Origin: SAR202 cluster bacterium
GTDB taxonomy: Bacteria; Chloroflexota; Dehalococcoidia; Lucifugimonadales; JASMAO01
Assembly (NCBI GenBank): GCA_030754315.1
Contig: JASMAO010000020.1
Location: 1-26,084 of the forward strand
DNA: 26,084 nt
Direction: 5' to 3'
Under the pieces are notes generated by a model. The model made no database searches. It was not told the origin of the DNA and saw only the letters and a program-made list of their open reading frames with translations. Positions 7,847 through 15,522 of this stretch are shown piece by piece. How positions within the stretch are numbered: position 1 is the stretch's first letter; the number at the start of each line of letters is the position of its first letter. The translations under genes were made by a program, and so were the position numbers.

Positions 7847-9280
7847 ATGAATAATCAAGACCTGGTTTTTCTTTCCGCAACTGAACTGGCCAATAAGATA
7901 AGAGAGAAGCAAATTTCGCCCGTTGAGGTTGTAAAAGCTTACCTGGATCGGATAGCCGTGGTTGACCCGAAGTTGAACGCATACATCACTGTTTTGGCAG
8001 ATGAGGCGTTAGTGGCAGCTCATGAGGCAGAAACTGACATTACGTCTGGGTTGAACAAAGGTCCACTACACGGGGTCCCAGTTGGGGTTAAAGACCAGAT
8101 TCACACCGAAGGAATCCGAACATCTAGCGCCTCGAGGATTCGGTCTGACTTTGTGCCGGATGTCGATGCAGCCGTGGTGAGCGGGCTCAGGAAATCGGGT
8201 GCGATAATCCTTGGAAAATTAAATATGACTGAATTTGCTATGGGTGACCCGATAACGTCGGCATTTGGTGTCACTCGTAATCCGTGGGACCTAAGTAGGA
8301 GCCCCGGGACATCAAGCACTGGTTCTGGTGCGGCCACGGCGTCTTTTATGTGTGCCTCATCCCTTGGCGAGGATACGGGAGGGTCGGTGCGAGGCCCCGC
8401 AGCTAATTGCGGACTGGTGGGTATCAGACCTTCATGGGGTCGAGTGAGTAGATATGGAGTTGATGGAGCGTCATGGTCTTTGGATACGATAGGTCCGATC
8501 TCCCGTACGGTGGAGGACTGTGCTTTGACGTTGGGCGCAATTGCCGGATACGATCGGAGAGATCAGTATACAAAGGACGTTCCAGTCCCGGACTATGGTG
8601 CTGCTCTAACAGGCGATGTAAGTGGTCTCAAAGTCGGATTGATCAAGGAATTCCTTGATCCCGACGTGATGGGAGTGACTGAACCAGTGCGTCAAGGCGT
8701 TCTGGACGCCGCTCGATTGCTGGTCAGTTTAGGTGCCGAAGTTGAAGAGACATCTCTTCCATTAGCCCAAGTCGCAGGTGTTGCAAGCCGAATAATAAGT
8801 TCTGTTGAACGATCAAGCTTGCACCCGGAATGGCTTCGCAACAGGCCCGATGATCTGCATCACAATACCCGCGTCGCTTTCACTGCCGGTGAACTGGTCC
8901 CCTCCTCGGTTTACTACAAGGCACAAAAACTACGTACGATGGTGCGCAGGCAGGCCCTAGAAGCATTTGAGCGATTCGACATCCTGGCCATGCCGATTGC
9001 TTCCGAGCCGGCGACTATCATGGATCTACGCCCGGGGATACCCAGTAAGCAGGCGGCTGTTCGTGCTCTAACCGAAGGATCGTATAGGGGTTTGTTCAGC
9101 ATGGTGAGCGGCCCAGCCCTGTCTATCTGCTGTGGTTTCTCAACAGACGGAGCCCGTAAACTGCCCTTGGCTCTCCAAATTGCAGGCCGACCTTTTGATG
9201 AGACTACTGTGTTGAATGTTGCTTACGCGTACGAGCAAAATACAAATTGGCATCTTGAACGTCCTCCAGAATTGAACTGA
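7847..9280 (+). CDS. Amidase-signature family hydrolase (GatA/AtzE-like)
   Basis: A 477-residue amidase-signature enzyme. The Ser-cisSer-Lys triad can be placed: Lys82 in GVPVGVKDQIHTEG, cis-Ser156 in the glycine/serine loop GTSSTGSGAATA, and nucleophile Ser180 in GEDTGGSVRGPAANCG. Length matches GatA and AtzE. The start is ATG 5 bases after the GatC-like gene. With the small partner but no GatB, the closest biochemical precedent is the AtzE/AtzG pair (1-carboxybiuret hydrolase), yet amidases of this family act on many amides, so substrate assignment is open. No signal peptide, so it is cytoplasmic. A strong hairpin terminator follows 19 bases after the stop. Alternative: an aryl- or aliphatic-amide hydrolase that has kept a GatC-like stabiliser. 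Confidence 0.9.
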   Translation: MNNQDLVFLSATELANKIREKQISPVEVVKAYLDRIAVVDPKLNAYITVLADEALVAAHEAETDITSGLNKGPLHGVPVGVKDQIHTEGIRTSSASRIRSDFVPDVDAAVVSGLRKSGAIILGKLNMTEFAMGDPITSAFGVTRNPWDLSRSPGTSSTGSGAATASFMCASSLGEDTGGSVRGPAANCGLVGIRPSWGRVSRYGVDGASWSLDTIGPISRTVEDCALTLGAIAGYDRRDQYTKDVPVPDYGAALTGDVSGLKVGLIKEFLDPDVMGVTEPVRQGVLDAARLLVSLGAEVEETSLPLAQVAGVASRIISSVERSSLHPEWLRNRPDDLHHNTRVAFTAGELVPSSVYYKAQKLRTMVRRQALEAFERFDILAMPIASEPATIMDLRPGIPSKQAAVRALTEGSYRGLFSMVSGPALSICCGFSTDGARKLPLALQIAGRPFDETTVLNVAYAYEQNTNWHLERPPELN

Positions 9281-9298
9281 ATGCCGTTTCTGTTCATT

Positions 9299-9328
9299 GT
9301 GTAGACGGGGGCCCTCTCCCGTCTACAC
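9299..9328 (+). terminator. Hairpin terminator after the amidase
   Basis: A perfect 11-bp stem (GTGTAGACGGG 9299-9309 with CCCGTCTACAC 9318-9328) and an 8-base loop, followed by TTTG. It lies 19 bases after the amidase stop. The T-tract is short, but the stem is very stable. Confidence 0.75.
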
Positions 9329-9368
9329 TTTGCACCAAGGCTGAGAATTGCGTTGGCGGCGTAAAGAG
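9327..9368 (+). repeat. Dispersed 42-bp intergenic repeat, copy A
   Basis: One of four related intergenic segments. Key blocks are TTGCACCAA, GAGAATT and TTGGCGG. It starts at the base of the preceding hairpin. Against copy B about 33 of 42 positions agree, and against C and D about 29 of 42 (hand counts). The similarity to B extends further, to about 9411 (ATTTC and GTACC blocks). Read on the minus strand it gives LFTPPTQFSALVQS. Confidence 0.65.
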
Positions 9369-9569
9369 ATTGTTGCGCTACTGCCCCAATTTCTTGTACC
9401 GAAAGAACATATTCAAAGCGAAACTATTGAAAAATATAAAGTTAGACAAAAATATTCCGTATACGTATCCGGGTGATGAACTGTTTGTCGCAGCCATCTA
9501 TACCTTAAATCTTGATTCCGATAACCGATGTTCAAAGTGTGTTCATTCTAAGTTGTGAGGCCTGGCTTT

Positions 9570-9712
9570 ATGAATCCTTTGCAGAAGGAAGTGAAACGTC
9601 CATACTTCAACGAAATTGGTTCATTGGAATTCTCATCCTAGGATGTCCCGTGTTTCTCATAGTCTACCTATTCTTGCTAATAAAAGGCCGAATCAACTTT
9701 ATATATAACTGA
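9570..9712 (+). pseudogene. Possible small single-helix membrane protein, broken by a -1 frameshift
   Basis: An ATG at 9570 with GAGG 9 bases upstream opens a 23-codon frame (MNPLQKEVKRPYFNEIG...) that stops at 9641. One frame back, from about 9614, a strikingly hydrophobic run appears, WFIGILILGCPVFLIVYLFL, followed by LIKGRINFIYN and a stop at 9710-9712. Joining the two at GAAAT (9612-9616) gives a sensible 46-residue protein: charged N-terminus, one membrane helix, Lys/Arg after it. This could be a gene with a one-base deletion, a sequencing or assembly error, or chance. The second frame is also open from a TTG at 9512. No homologue is recognised. It is the only coding candidate between the amidase and the SDR gene. 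Confidence 0.3.
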
Positions 9713-9770
9713 AACTAGGGGTCGGAATGGTTGCAACATCTGGTTTATCCATGTACTTGTCAGGTATCTG

Positions 9771-10763
9771 ATGAAGGTCTCTATCACAGGGGCGACAGGT
9801 CACCTTGGGAATTCCCTATTACCTCAGCTTTTGGCGGAGGGCTTTTCTATTAAAGTTGTTTGCAGGGAAAATACGGACTTAACGCCGCTTTTGCACATGG
9901 ATTTGGAGATAGCTATTGCAGAATTATCTTCAGCAGACAGTTTAAGTGAGGCCTTTAAGGGTTCGGAATGTGTCCTTCACTTGGCCAGTCTAATCTCAAT
10001 AATGCCATCTATGAAAAGATCACTTGAACGCACAAACGTGGTTGGTACCCGAAACGTCATAGAAGCCTGCAGTCGAAGTCAGGTTAGACGATTGATTTAC
10101 ATCAGTTCCATCCACGCTATAAGCCAAGGAGTTGAAGGGCAGACCATAGACGAGAGCTTTTCTATAGAACCTTCACTAGCTCAGGATGCCTACGGAGTCT
10201 CCAAGGCAAAGGCAACTTTAGACGTTTTAGAAGCATCTGACCAAGGTAATATAGAAACCGTGGTCATTTGTCCAACTGGTTTTGTGGGACCGTACGAGCG
10301 ACGATGGTCCAGAATCGGCAGAGTAATCAAGATGCACTTGGAAAAGGGTGGTATCGCATATGTTTCCGGGGCATACGATTTTGTGGACGTCAGGGATGTC
10401 TCACTCGGGATCATCTCCAGTATAGACCAGGGTAGGAATGGACAGCACTACATCCTCTCCGGGCAGAGAGTCTCTGTAGCGGAACTCTTCCAATACCTTC
10501 ATCATGAGAACGGTGCAAACCGCCCGAGATTGAAGATTCCAGATTCTGTGGCTTTAGGACTAGCCTATATCAACGGTTACGCAAATAGGGCACTAGGAAG
10601 AGATTCGCTTTTTACTCCTAGCGCGTTACATACCATCTGGAGCAACTCGAACATTTCTTCAGATCTTGCAAAATTGGAGTTAGGCCATAACCCACGCCAT
10701 TGGACCGAATCAATAACAGATCAAATAAACTGGATGAGGTCACAAGGGTTACTCCGAGTTTAA
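9771..10763 (+). CDS. Extended SDR, NAD(P)-dependent epimerase/dehydratase or reductase
   Basis: A 330-residue extended short-chain dehydrogenase. The N-terminal Rossmann motif GATGHLG is at residues 7-13, the active-site Ser lies in YISSIHA (about 110-116), and the catalytic YGVSK has Tyr141 and Lys145. ICPTGFVGPYE and YDFVDVRDVS match the NAD-dependent epimerase and dihydroflavonol-4-reductase-like branches. The C-terminal third is typical substrate-binding sequence. Members act on nucleotide sugars, flavonoids, sterols or aldehydes; the lack of other sugar-pathway genes nearby argues slightly for the reductase branch. The start is ATG with only a weak AGG upstream (9762-9764). The next gene is 167 bases away on the same strand, so a shared transcript is possible but not shown. 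Confidence 0.88.
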   Translation: MKVSITGATGHLGNSLLPQLLAEGFSIKVVCRENTDLTPLLHMDLEIAIAELSSADSLSEAFKGSECVLHLASLISIMPSMKRSLERTNVVGTRNVIEACSRSQVRRLIYISSIHAISQGVEGQTIDESFSIEPSLAQDAYGVSKAKATLDVLEASDQGNIETVVICPTGFVGPYERRWSRIGRVIKMHLEKGGIAYVSGAYDFVDVRDVSLGIISSIDQGRNGQHYILSGQRVSVAELFQYLHHENGANRPRLKIPDSVALGLAYINGYANRALGRDSLFTPSALHTIWSNSNISSDLAKLELGHNPRHWTESITDQINWMRSQGLLRV

Positions 10764-10930
10764 ACCCAATTGCGCATCTGGAATGCGTCAAAATCCAAGA
10801 ATATAGGCTATTGATGGAGTAACTTCTTTACTAAATCTATCCCTCCACACTATCATTCATAGGTTGTTGTCCGTGATTTAGCACTTCTTCGCGACAGACT
10901 AATTGTCCAAATGCATAAGGAGTATCGCGA

Positions 10931-12187
10931 ATGGATTTTTACGATAAAAATACTGCAGCGTCGGAATGGAAAGGTGTAGACGTAGATCACCTTCTCTCTT
11001 CTGGTGCACGGAATATAGGCGCTGGAAGCGCGACGGATGCGGGCAGGTTCTGGCGCTTACCAACTGAACATCCTGACCCTATTGTCTTGGCAGGTGGGAT
11101 TCCAGACGACACCGCTCTTCCCGTTGAAGACATTATTAAAGGTTTTACGAACGCGATTGAAAATAATGCTTCTGATGCCCTTATGTATGGTGGATGGTTC
11201 GGTTATGAAGGTTGCAGGCAGGCTATAGCCAACAGGCAGAACCGCCTTGAGGGAACTTCACTTGAATCAAACAACATTATCATGCATAACGGCAGTTCGG
11301 GTTGCCTAGAAAACGTTTGTAAAGCATTCATCGAGGCCGACGATGTCGTGATCGTGGAATCGCCGAGTTATTCAGGCACTGTAAGGGCTATACGGGGTTT
11401 CCAGGCTGAGGTTATCGAAGTTCCAATGGATTTGAACGGTATAAACGTAGCCCAGTTCCGAGAAACAATCGTGAAACTTTCTGAGCAGGGGAAACGAATC
11501 AAACTTTTCTACACCATTCCTGATTATCACAATCCAATGGGAAGTGTCACTTCCCTTGATGTTAGACGATCAGTACTTGAAACCTGTGCTAGGAACAAGA
11601 TCATAATAGCCGAGGACGCCGCCTACACGGAACTTTATTATGATGCTCCACCCCCTCCTTCATACTATGCTCTTTCTAATGGCCACGGAGTGATCAAACT
11701 GTGTAGTTTCAGCAAAATCATTGCTACTGGCCTTCGTTCCGGTTGGATACAGGCGCGTGAGGAGTTTGCAGAACCCCTAACCAAAGTTCGATTCGACATG
11801 GGAAACAGTCCGCTGGTTCACTATGCTCTCACCGATTTCATTGTGTCAGGTAGATTGGAGGAACATGTGGCTTCCATGCGCGCCCTATACCGTGACAAAT
11901 GTAAAGCAATGATTTCAACCCTTCGCGAAAACTGTGATACGTATGTTGAAGTGGAAGAGCCGGAAGGGGGATTTTTCCTTTGGGTGGAGTGCAAAAAAGG
12001 TAAGGCTTCAGAGTTGATTCAGGCGTCGGCAGACGAGGGATTAATATTCTCTCTCGGGTCCATATTTTTTTTAGATAAAGGAATAGATGACAACCACTTT
12101 CGGTTGGCTTTTACAAGACCCCCGTTCGAACACCTAGATGAGGCCGGCAAGAGGCTTCGAAGGGCATTCGAGAAGATTCTCGATTGA
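10931..12187 (+). CDS. Class I/II PLP-dependent aminotransferase (2-aminoadipate/LysN-like)
   Basis: A 418-residue fold-type I aminotransferase. PLP contacts can be placed: GSSG at 121-124 (phosphate side), Asn201 in YHNPMG, Asp229 in AEDAAYTELYYD, the Schiff-base Lys262 in SFSKIIATGLRSGW, and a C-terminal substrate-carboxylate Arg in FRLAFTRPP. YGGWFGYEGCRQAIANR near residues 86-103 is typical of the MocR/LysN/KAT II branch, but there is no N-terminal helix-turn-helix, so this is an enzyme and not a MocR regulator. The start is ATG with AAGGAG 8 bases upstream. Alanine dehydrogenase follows after 52 bases, so alanine/pyruvate is a likely amino donor or acceptor couple. Substrate specificity cannot be told. 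The SDR gene upstream may be in the same unit. Confidence 0.9.
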   Translation: MDFYDKNTAASEWKGVDVDHLLSSGARNIGAGSATDAGRFWRLPTEHPDPIVLAGGIPDDTALPVEDIIKGFTNAIENNASDALMYGGWFGYEGCRQAIANRQNRLEGTSLESNNIIMHNGSSGCLENVCKAFIEADDVVIVESPSYSGTVRAIRGFQAEVIEVPMDLNGINVAQFRETIVKLSEQGKRIKLFYTIPDYHNPMGSVTSLDVRRSVLETCARNKIIIAEDAAYTELYYDAPPPPSYYALSNGHGVIKLCSFSKIIATGLRSGWIQAREEFAEPLTKVRFDMGNSPLVHYALTDFIVSGRLEEHVASMRALYRDKCKAMISTLRENCDTYVEVEEPEGGFFLWVECKKGKASELIQASADEGLIFSLGSIFFLDKGIDDNHFRLAFTRPPFEHLDEAGKRLRRAFEKILD

Positions 12188-12239
12188 ACAAAATCGTTGT
12201 TTATTGGCGTATATGGGGAATTATAATTAGGAGATCGCC

Positions 12240-13355
12240 GTGATAATTGGCGTACCAAAAGAAATAAAGGCGGATGAAAACCGCGTGTCTCTTCCGCCTG
12301 ATAAAGTTGAAATTCTTGTAGGCGAGGGACACAAAGTTCTGGTTGAGTCGGCCGCGGGATCTGGTTCAGGATTCAGCGATGAGACATATCTTGACAGAGC
12401 CGGGGCTACCATAGTAGATGATCCCGAAGAAATCTACGGTGAATCAGAAATCATAGTCAAAGTGAAAGAACCCCAATCCTCTGAATTTAACCGTATACAA
12501 GACGGACAAACCATCTTTACCTACCTCCATTTAGCAGCTGAGCCTAGCTTGGTGGATTGCCTTATAGAAAAAGGGGTAACAGGCATCGCCTATGAGACTG
12601 TGGAAGACCGGGATAGCAAACTTTGCCTTCTTCAACCTATGAGTGAAATCGCAGGTCGGCTGGTCCCGCAAATTGCCGCCAGATTGCTGACCAATCTAGA
12701 AGGGGGAGTCGGCAAGCTACTGGGGGGAATACCAGGTTCGGGAAATTGCAGAGCATTCATCCTTGGTGGGGGGTCCGTCGGACTTAACGCTGCTGTCACA
12801 TTAGCGGGTGCCGGAGCAGATGTGACAGTCGCGGACATCGATCTGAATCGACTTCGTGAAATAGACATTCTTACACGGGGAACTATAAAGACAATCTATC
12901 CTACCCCTTCAGCCATTTACGATCAGGTAGCTCAATCTGATGTCGTGGTTGGAGCTGTCCTTGTTGCTGGGGCGAAAGCTCCAAAACTGATCACCCGAGA
13001 AATGGTCAATAAGATGAATCCTGGCACTGTTTTAATCGATGTAGCCATTGATCAAGGGGGATGCGTGGAAGGTATTCGTCCTACCTCACATGATTTCCCG
13101 GCGTACACAGAAAATGAGGTACTCCACTATGCTGTGACAAACATGCCGGGAATAGTGGGGAACATGGCCAGTACAGCTCTTTCCAATGCAACTTTACCTT
13201 ACGTCAAGATCCTGGCGAATGAGGGAGTCCATCAGGCAATTAAACACAACTCCGGGCTAGCCCGGGGCGTAAACACTTTCGGAGGGTCAATCACCTACAA
13301 ATCACTTTCAGAAAGCCTTGAAATGAACTACTCAGAATTAATGGGCATTCTCTGA
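12240..13355 (+). CDS. ald: Alanine dehydrogenase
   Basis: NAD-dependent L-alanine dehydrogenase, which interconverts pyruvate plus ammonium and L-alanine. The 371-residue length is standard. The start MIIGVPKEIKADENRVSLPP is the classic N-terminus with Arg15. Other expected residues are Lys76 in VKVKEP, His97 in TYLHLA, Asp271 in DVAIDQGG, the dinucleotide loop GGGSVG (176-181), and YAVTNMPGIVG. The start is GTG with AGGAG 6 bases upstream (12229-12233). The aminotransferase ends 52 bases upstream, so the two are probably one operon and the dehydrogenase can regenerate or drain alanine for the transaminase. The stop codon is separated by one base from the stop of the convergent gene on the other strand. 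Transhydrogenase alpha subunits and saccharopine dehydrogenases are related, but length and motifs favour Ald. Confidence 0.95.
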   Translation: MIIGVPKEIKADENRVSLPPDKVEILVGEGHKVLVESAAGSGSGFSDETYLDRAGATIVDDPEEIYGESEIIVKVKEPQSSEFNRIQDGQTIFTYLHLAAEPSLVDCLIEKGVTGIAYETVEDRDSKLCLLQPMSEIAGRLVPQIAARLLTNLEGGVGKLLGGIPGSGNCRAFILGGGSVGLNAAVTLAGAGADVTVADIDLNRLREIDILTRGTIKTIYPTPSAIYDQVAQSDVVVGAVLVAGAKAPKLITREMVNKMNPGTVLIDVAIDQGGCVEGIRPTSHDFPAYTENEVLHYAVTNMPGIVGNMASTALSNATLPYVKILANEGVHQAIKHNSGLARGVNTFGGSITYKSLSESLEMNYSELMGIL

Positions 13356-13356
13356 T

Positions 13357-14577
13357 TTATTTTTTAAGTCGCCAATAATCATTCAATGGATCGCATGTGT
13401 AAAATTCCTCCCCAGCGCAACCAACGCTTGGTACAAAATAACGCATAAATGCCCCTTCCTCTTCTAAAAGTTCCTTCATGATTCGCCAGGGATCTAGGGC
13501 CTCGGCAGTAGTGAGCCCTTCGACTAATAGTTCGCCTCTAATAAGTAGAGAGGCGATAATCGCTGCGTCCTGTCCAGATATTGAAACTGAAGTGTGATAG
13601 CAAGATATGGTCGCTTTTTCTCCTGCAATCTGCCCAATTACCTTTACTAACCGGGCTGAAAGGGGTTTCGCAGTGCTAAAGCCGAAAATTTTGTCGGCCG
13701 CATCCGAAGCTAGGTAAGCTGCAGTGAAGTCAGCGGGAGCAATCTCTGTACCGTTATCTAGATTGATTGGTGTCGTGTCCATTAAACCGTACATATAAAA
13801 GTGGTGAAACATTTCCATTAACGAATTGGGAATACGCCCTAATTTCATTGTCACCCGTTCCACCTCGGTGAAGTGACTGGGAAAAAGAACGGGTTCAGGA
13901 TGTCCCACAGCATAGCAAACAGTGTCCTCTTCGATGTCTAAGAACCGGACCAACTCTTTCTTTCCGAAAGGCTGGACCGGTTGCAACTCGCGGTCTAGGT
14001 AAAATTCTGAGGGTTGGCCCATCGAATGAGTGAAATGGGAGAAGACAGGGTATCCACGCCAAGAGATCGTTGCAGCCAGGAATACATGGATAGATTCCAC
14101 ACAATCTAACATAGCTGCACCAATCCTAGCCATGTGTCCAGTCGACCCTGGGCTGGTGCCGGCACCGACAACGAAGCTCTTGCCACTCTTCTGAATAGTG
14201 CGTTCTATATTGGTGTCTTGGAGTAGATCTTTTAGTGATTCGACATCGTCATTAACGTCTACGTAATGCACCCCCGCTTCTAGCGCGGCTTCAAGGGCTA
14301 CCCGACCGAACCGGAAAAATGGTCCAACCGTGTTTATCACAATTACACAGCTCCTCATTAAACCCACTATCTTTTTACTGTCACTGACGTCCGCCTGTTC
14401 GATACCAGCTATAACTATTGAGCCCAATTCCGTGCTTTCTGCCAAATGTCTGGCCTGTTGAATATCAGCGTCTACCAACAAGATAGATTTAAAGGACCCC
14501 CTTTCTACAAGCCATCGGAAAGCTTGGGAACCGACAGTTCCGCACCCTAGTAGCATCACACATTCTTGTTTTTCCAC
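13357..14577 (-). CDS. Saccharopine-dehydrogenase-like oxidoreductase
   Basis: A 406-residue protein with an N-terminal Rossmann fold (LLGCGTVGSQ, GxGxxG at 11-16, acidic LLVDAD after strand 2) and saccharopine-dehydrogenase-type features: VINTVGPFFRFG, GVHYVDVNDD and FVVGAGTSPGSTGHMA. The C-terminal half is a mixed alpha/beta domain with GYPVFSHFTHSMGQPSEF and SISGQDAAI. Such proteins are NAD(P)-dependent, and most have no known substrate. True saccharopine dehydrogenase is unlikely without lysine-pathway neighbours. The start is GTG with GGAG 8 bases upstream. The gene converges on alanine dehydrogenase with a one-base gap between stops. Upstream, TTTATA at 14615-14620 (TATAAA on the minus strand) could be part of its promoter, but no good -35 was seen. 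Confidence 0.8.
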   Translation of the reverse strand: MEKQECVMLLGCGTVGSQAFRWLVERGSFKSILLVDADIQQARHLAESTELGSIVIAGIEQADVSDSKKIVGLMRSCVIVINTVGPFFRFGRVALEAALEAGVHYVDVNDDVESLKDLLQDTNIERTIQKSGKSFVVGAGTSPGSTGHMARIGAAMLDCVESIHVFLAATISWRGYPVFSHFTHSMGQPSEFYLDRELQPVQPFGKKELVRFLDIEEDTVCYAVGHPEPVLFPSHFTEVERVTMKLGRIPNSLMEMFHHFYMYGLMDTTPINLDNGTEIAPADFTAAYLASDAADKIFGFSTAKPLSARLVKVIGQIAGEKATISCYHTSVSISGQDAAIIASLLIRGELLVEGLTTAEALDPWRIMKELLEEEGAFMRYFVPSVGCAGEEFYTCDPLNDYWRLKK

Positions 14578-15522
14578 AATTTAGCTCCATGATTCCATCG
14601 ATTTACAAAGAATGTTTATACGTGTTTAGTTTTGACAATAAATAATTGGTAGCACAAAAACGGTGCGGATTCGAATCTTCGTAAAAACACATTCCGCTTC
14701 AACTAAAACCAGCCTCCCAAGTAGTTTAATTTCTGATAGGAACCTAAGAGAGCTGAATTCCAACACTATTGGTTTCTAAAAAATCTGTTTAGTCTTATTT
14801 AGAAGTCTTCCAACAACCAGTTTGCAAAATCAAACCAAAACGCTAATAGCCTGATAAATCGTAGTTGACACAGCCCTGGCGGAAACATACCTACTTCAGA
14901 ATTTTCAGGGGATTTTGTAAATTATGCCTTCTATAAGACCTCTTAGGCAAAAGTCTATTGGTGAACAATGGTCCCAGAACGTTAGGCAGCGTGTCACAAA
15001 AATCTAACAGGCCTTTAGGCTTGGTCAATGGGGGCGGCTCTTCCTGACGTATGAGCCGAGATGAAGAGGCCCTAACACCTCAAAGATGAAGGATGTCTGT
15101 ATGCATGGCGGAGACGGTAGAGGCTCGAAAGATACCGGGAACACACGGTTTGGTTAGCAAGAATTCGTTTGAGTCATAGTTTGTAGGGTTTCACCTGCCA
15201 GCGACCGAGGCTAGTATTGGCAATTATTGCCCGTTCTTCTCGTTCAAAGCTTTGACAATGGACGAGGGAGACATTGGCAAATTGGTAAGCCGCGCTCCGG
15301 TGGCGTCGTGGCGGATTGGGCTGGTGTATAGACCTCGAACTTGCGCGGGCTCTCTTGTGTTGTTGCCAGACGAAGTGTTCTCCTCAAATACCGGATACAA
15401 AGACGTGAATCGATTGGACTTGCTGTGACACCCACGGAGCGATTTCTCACGACATTAGTGCATCGTGAATTCTGGCCAGACGTTACCAACGCGGTTGGAG
15501 CGCGTCAAACCCAGCTGAAAAA
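14578..15522. other. Long intergenic stretch without a convincing gene
   Basis: These 945 bases separate two minus-strand genes. The first 650 bases are AT-rich with scattered stops in all frames. A frame open on the plus strand from 15180 to 15428 (ATG at 15258, 56 codons) contains WRIGLVYRPRTCAGSLVLLP, but no family is recognised and no good ribosome binding site is seen. A short palindrome GGCAATTATTGCC lies at 15219-15231. A 15-base block at 15100-15114 (TATGCATGGCGGAGA) nearly repeats 7543-7557. This could be decayed coding sequence, or it could hold non-coding RNA; nothing decides it. Confidence 0.5.

Larger units (their letters stand above)
9281..9770. other. Intergenic region after the amidase
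   Basis: These 490 bases hold a hairpin terminator (9299-9328), repeat copy A (9327-9368) and a possible broken small membrane-protein gene (9570-9712). The right half is AT-rich. Otherwise nothing recognisable. Confidence 0.6.

Noticed and set aside
7656..9280. tRNA-dependent amidotransferase GatCA
   Set aside because: No gatB, and the GatC-like protein is much shorter than normal, so a catabolic amidase pair is more likely.
10931..12187. MocR-type transcription regulator
   Set aside because: The aminotransferase fold matches that branch, but there is no N-terminal winged-helix DNA-binding domain.
14640..14690. tRNA-like pieces: a D-loop-like AATTGGTAGCAC followed by a T-loop-like TTCGAATC
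   Set aside because: The spacing between the two is about 14 bases too short for an anticodon arm, the T-stem does not pair, and no acceptor stem is present. At most a remnant, more likely chance.
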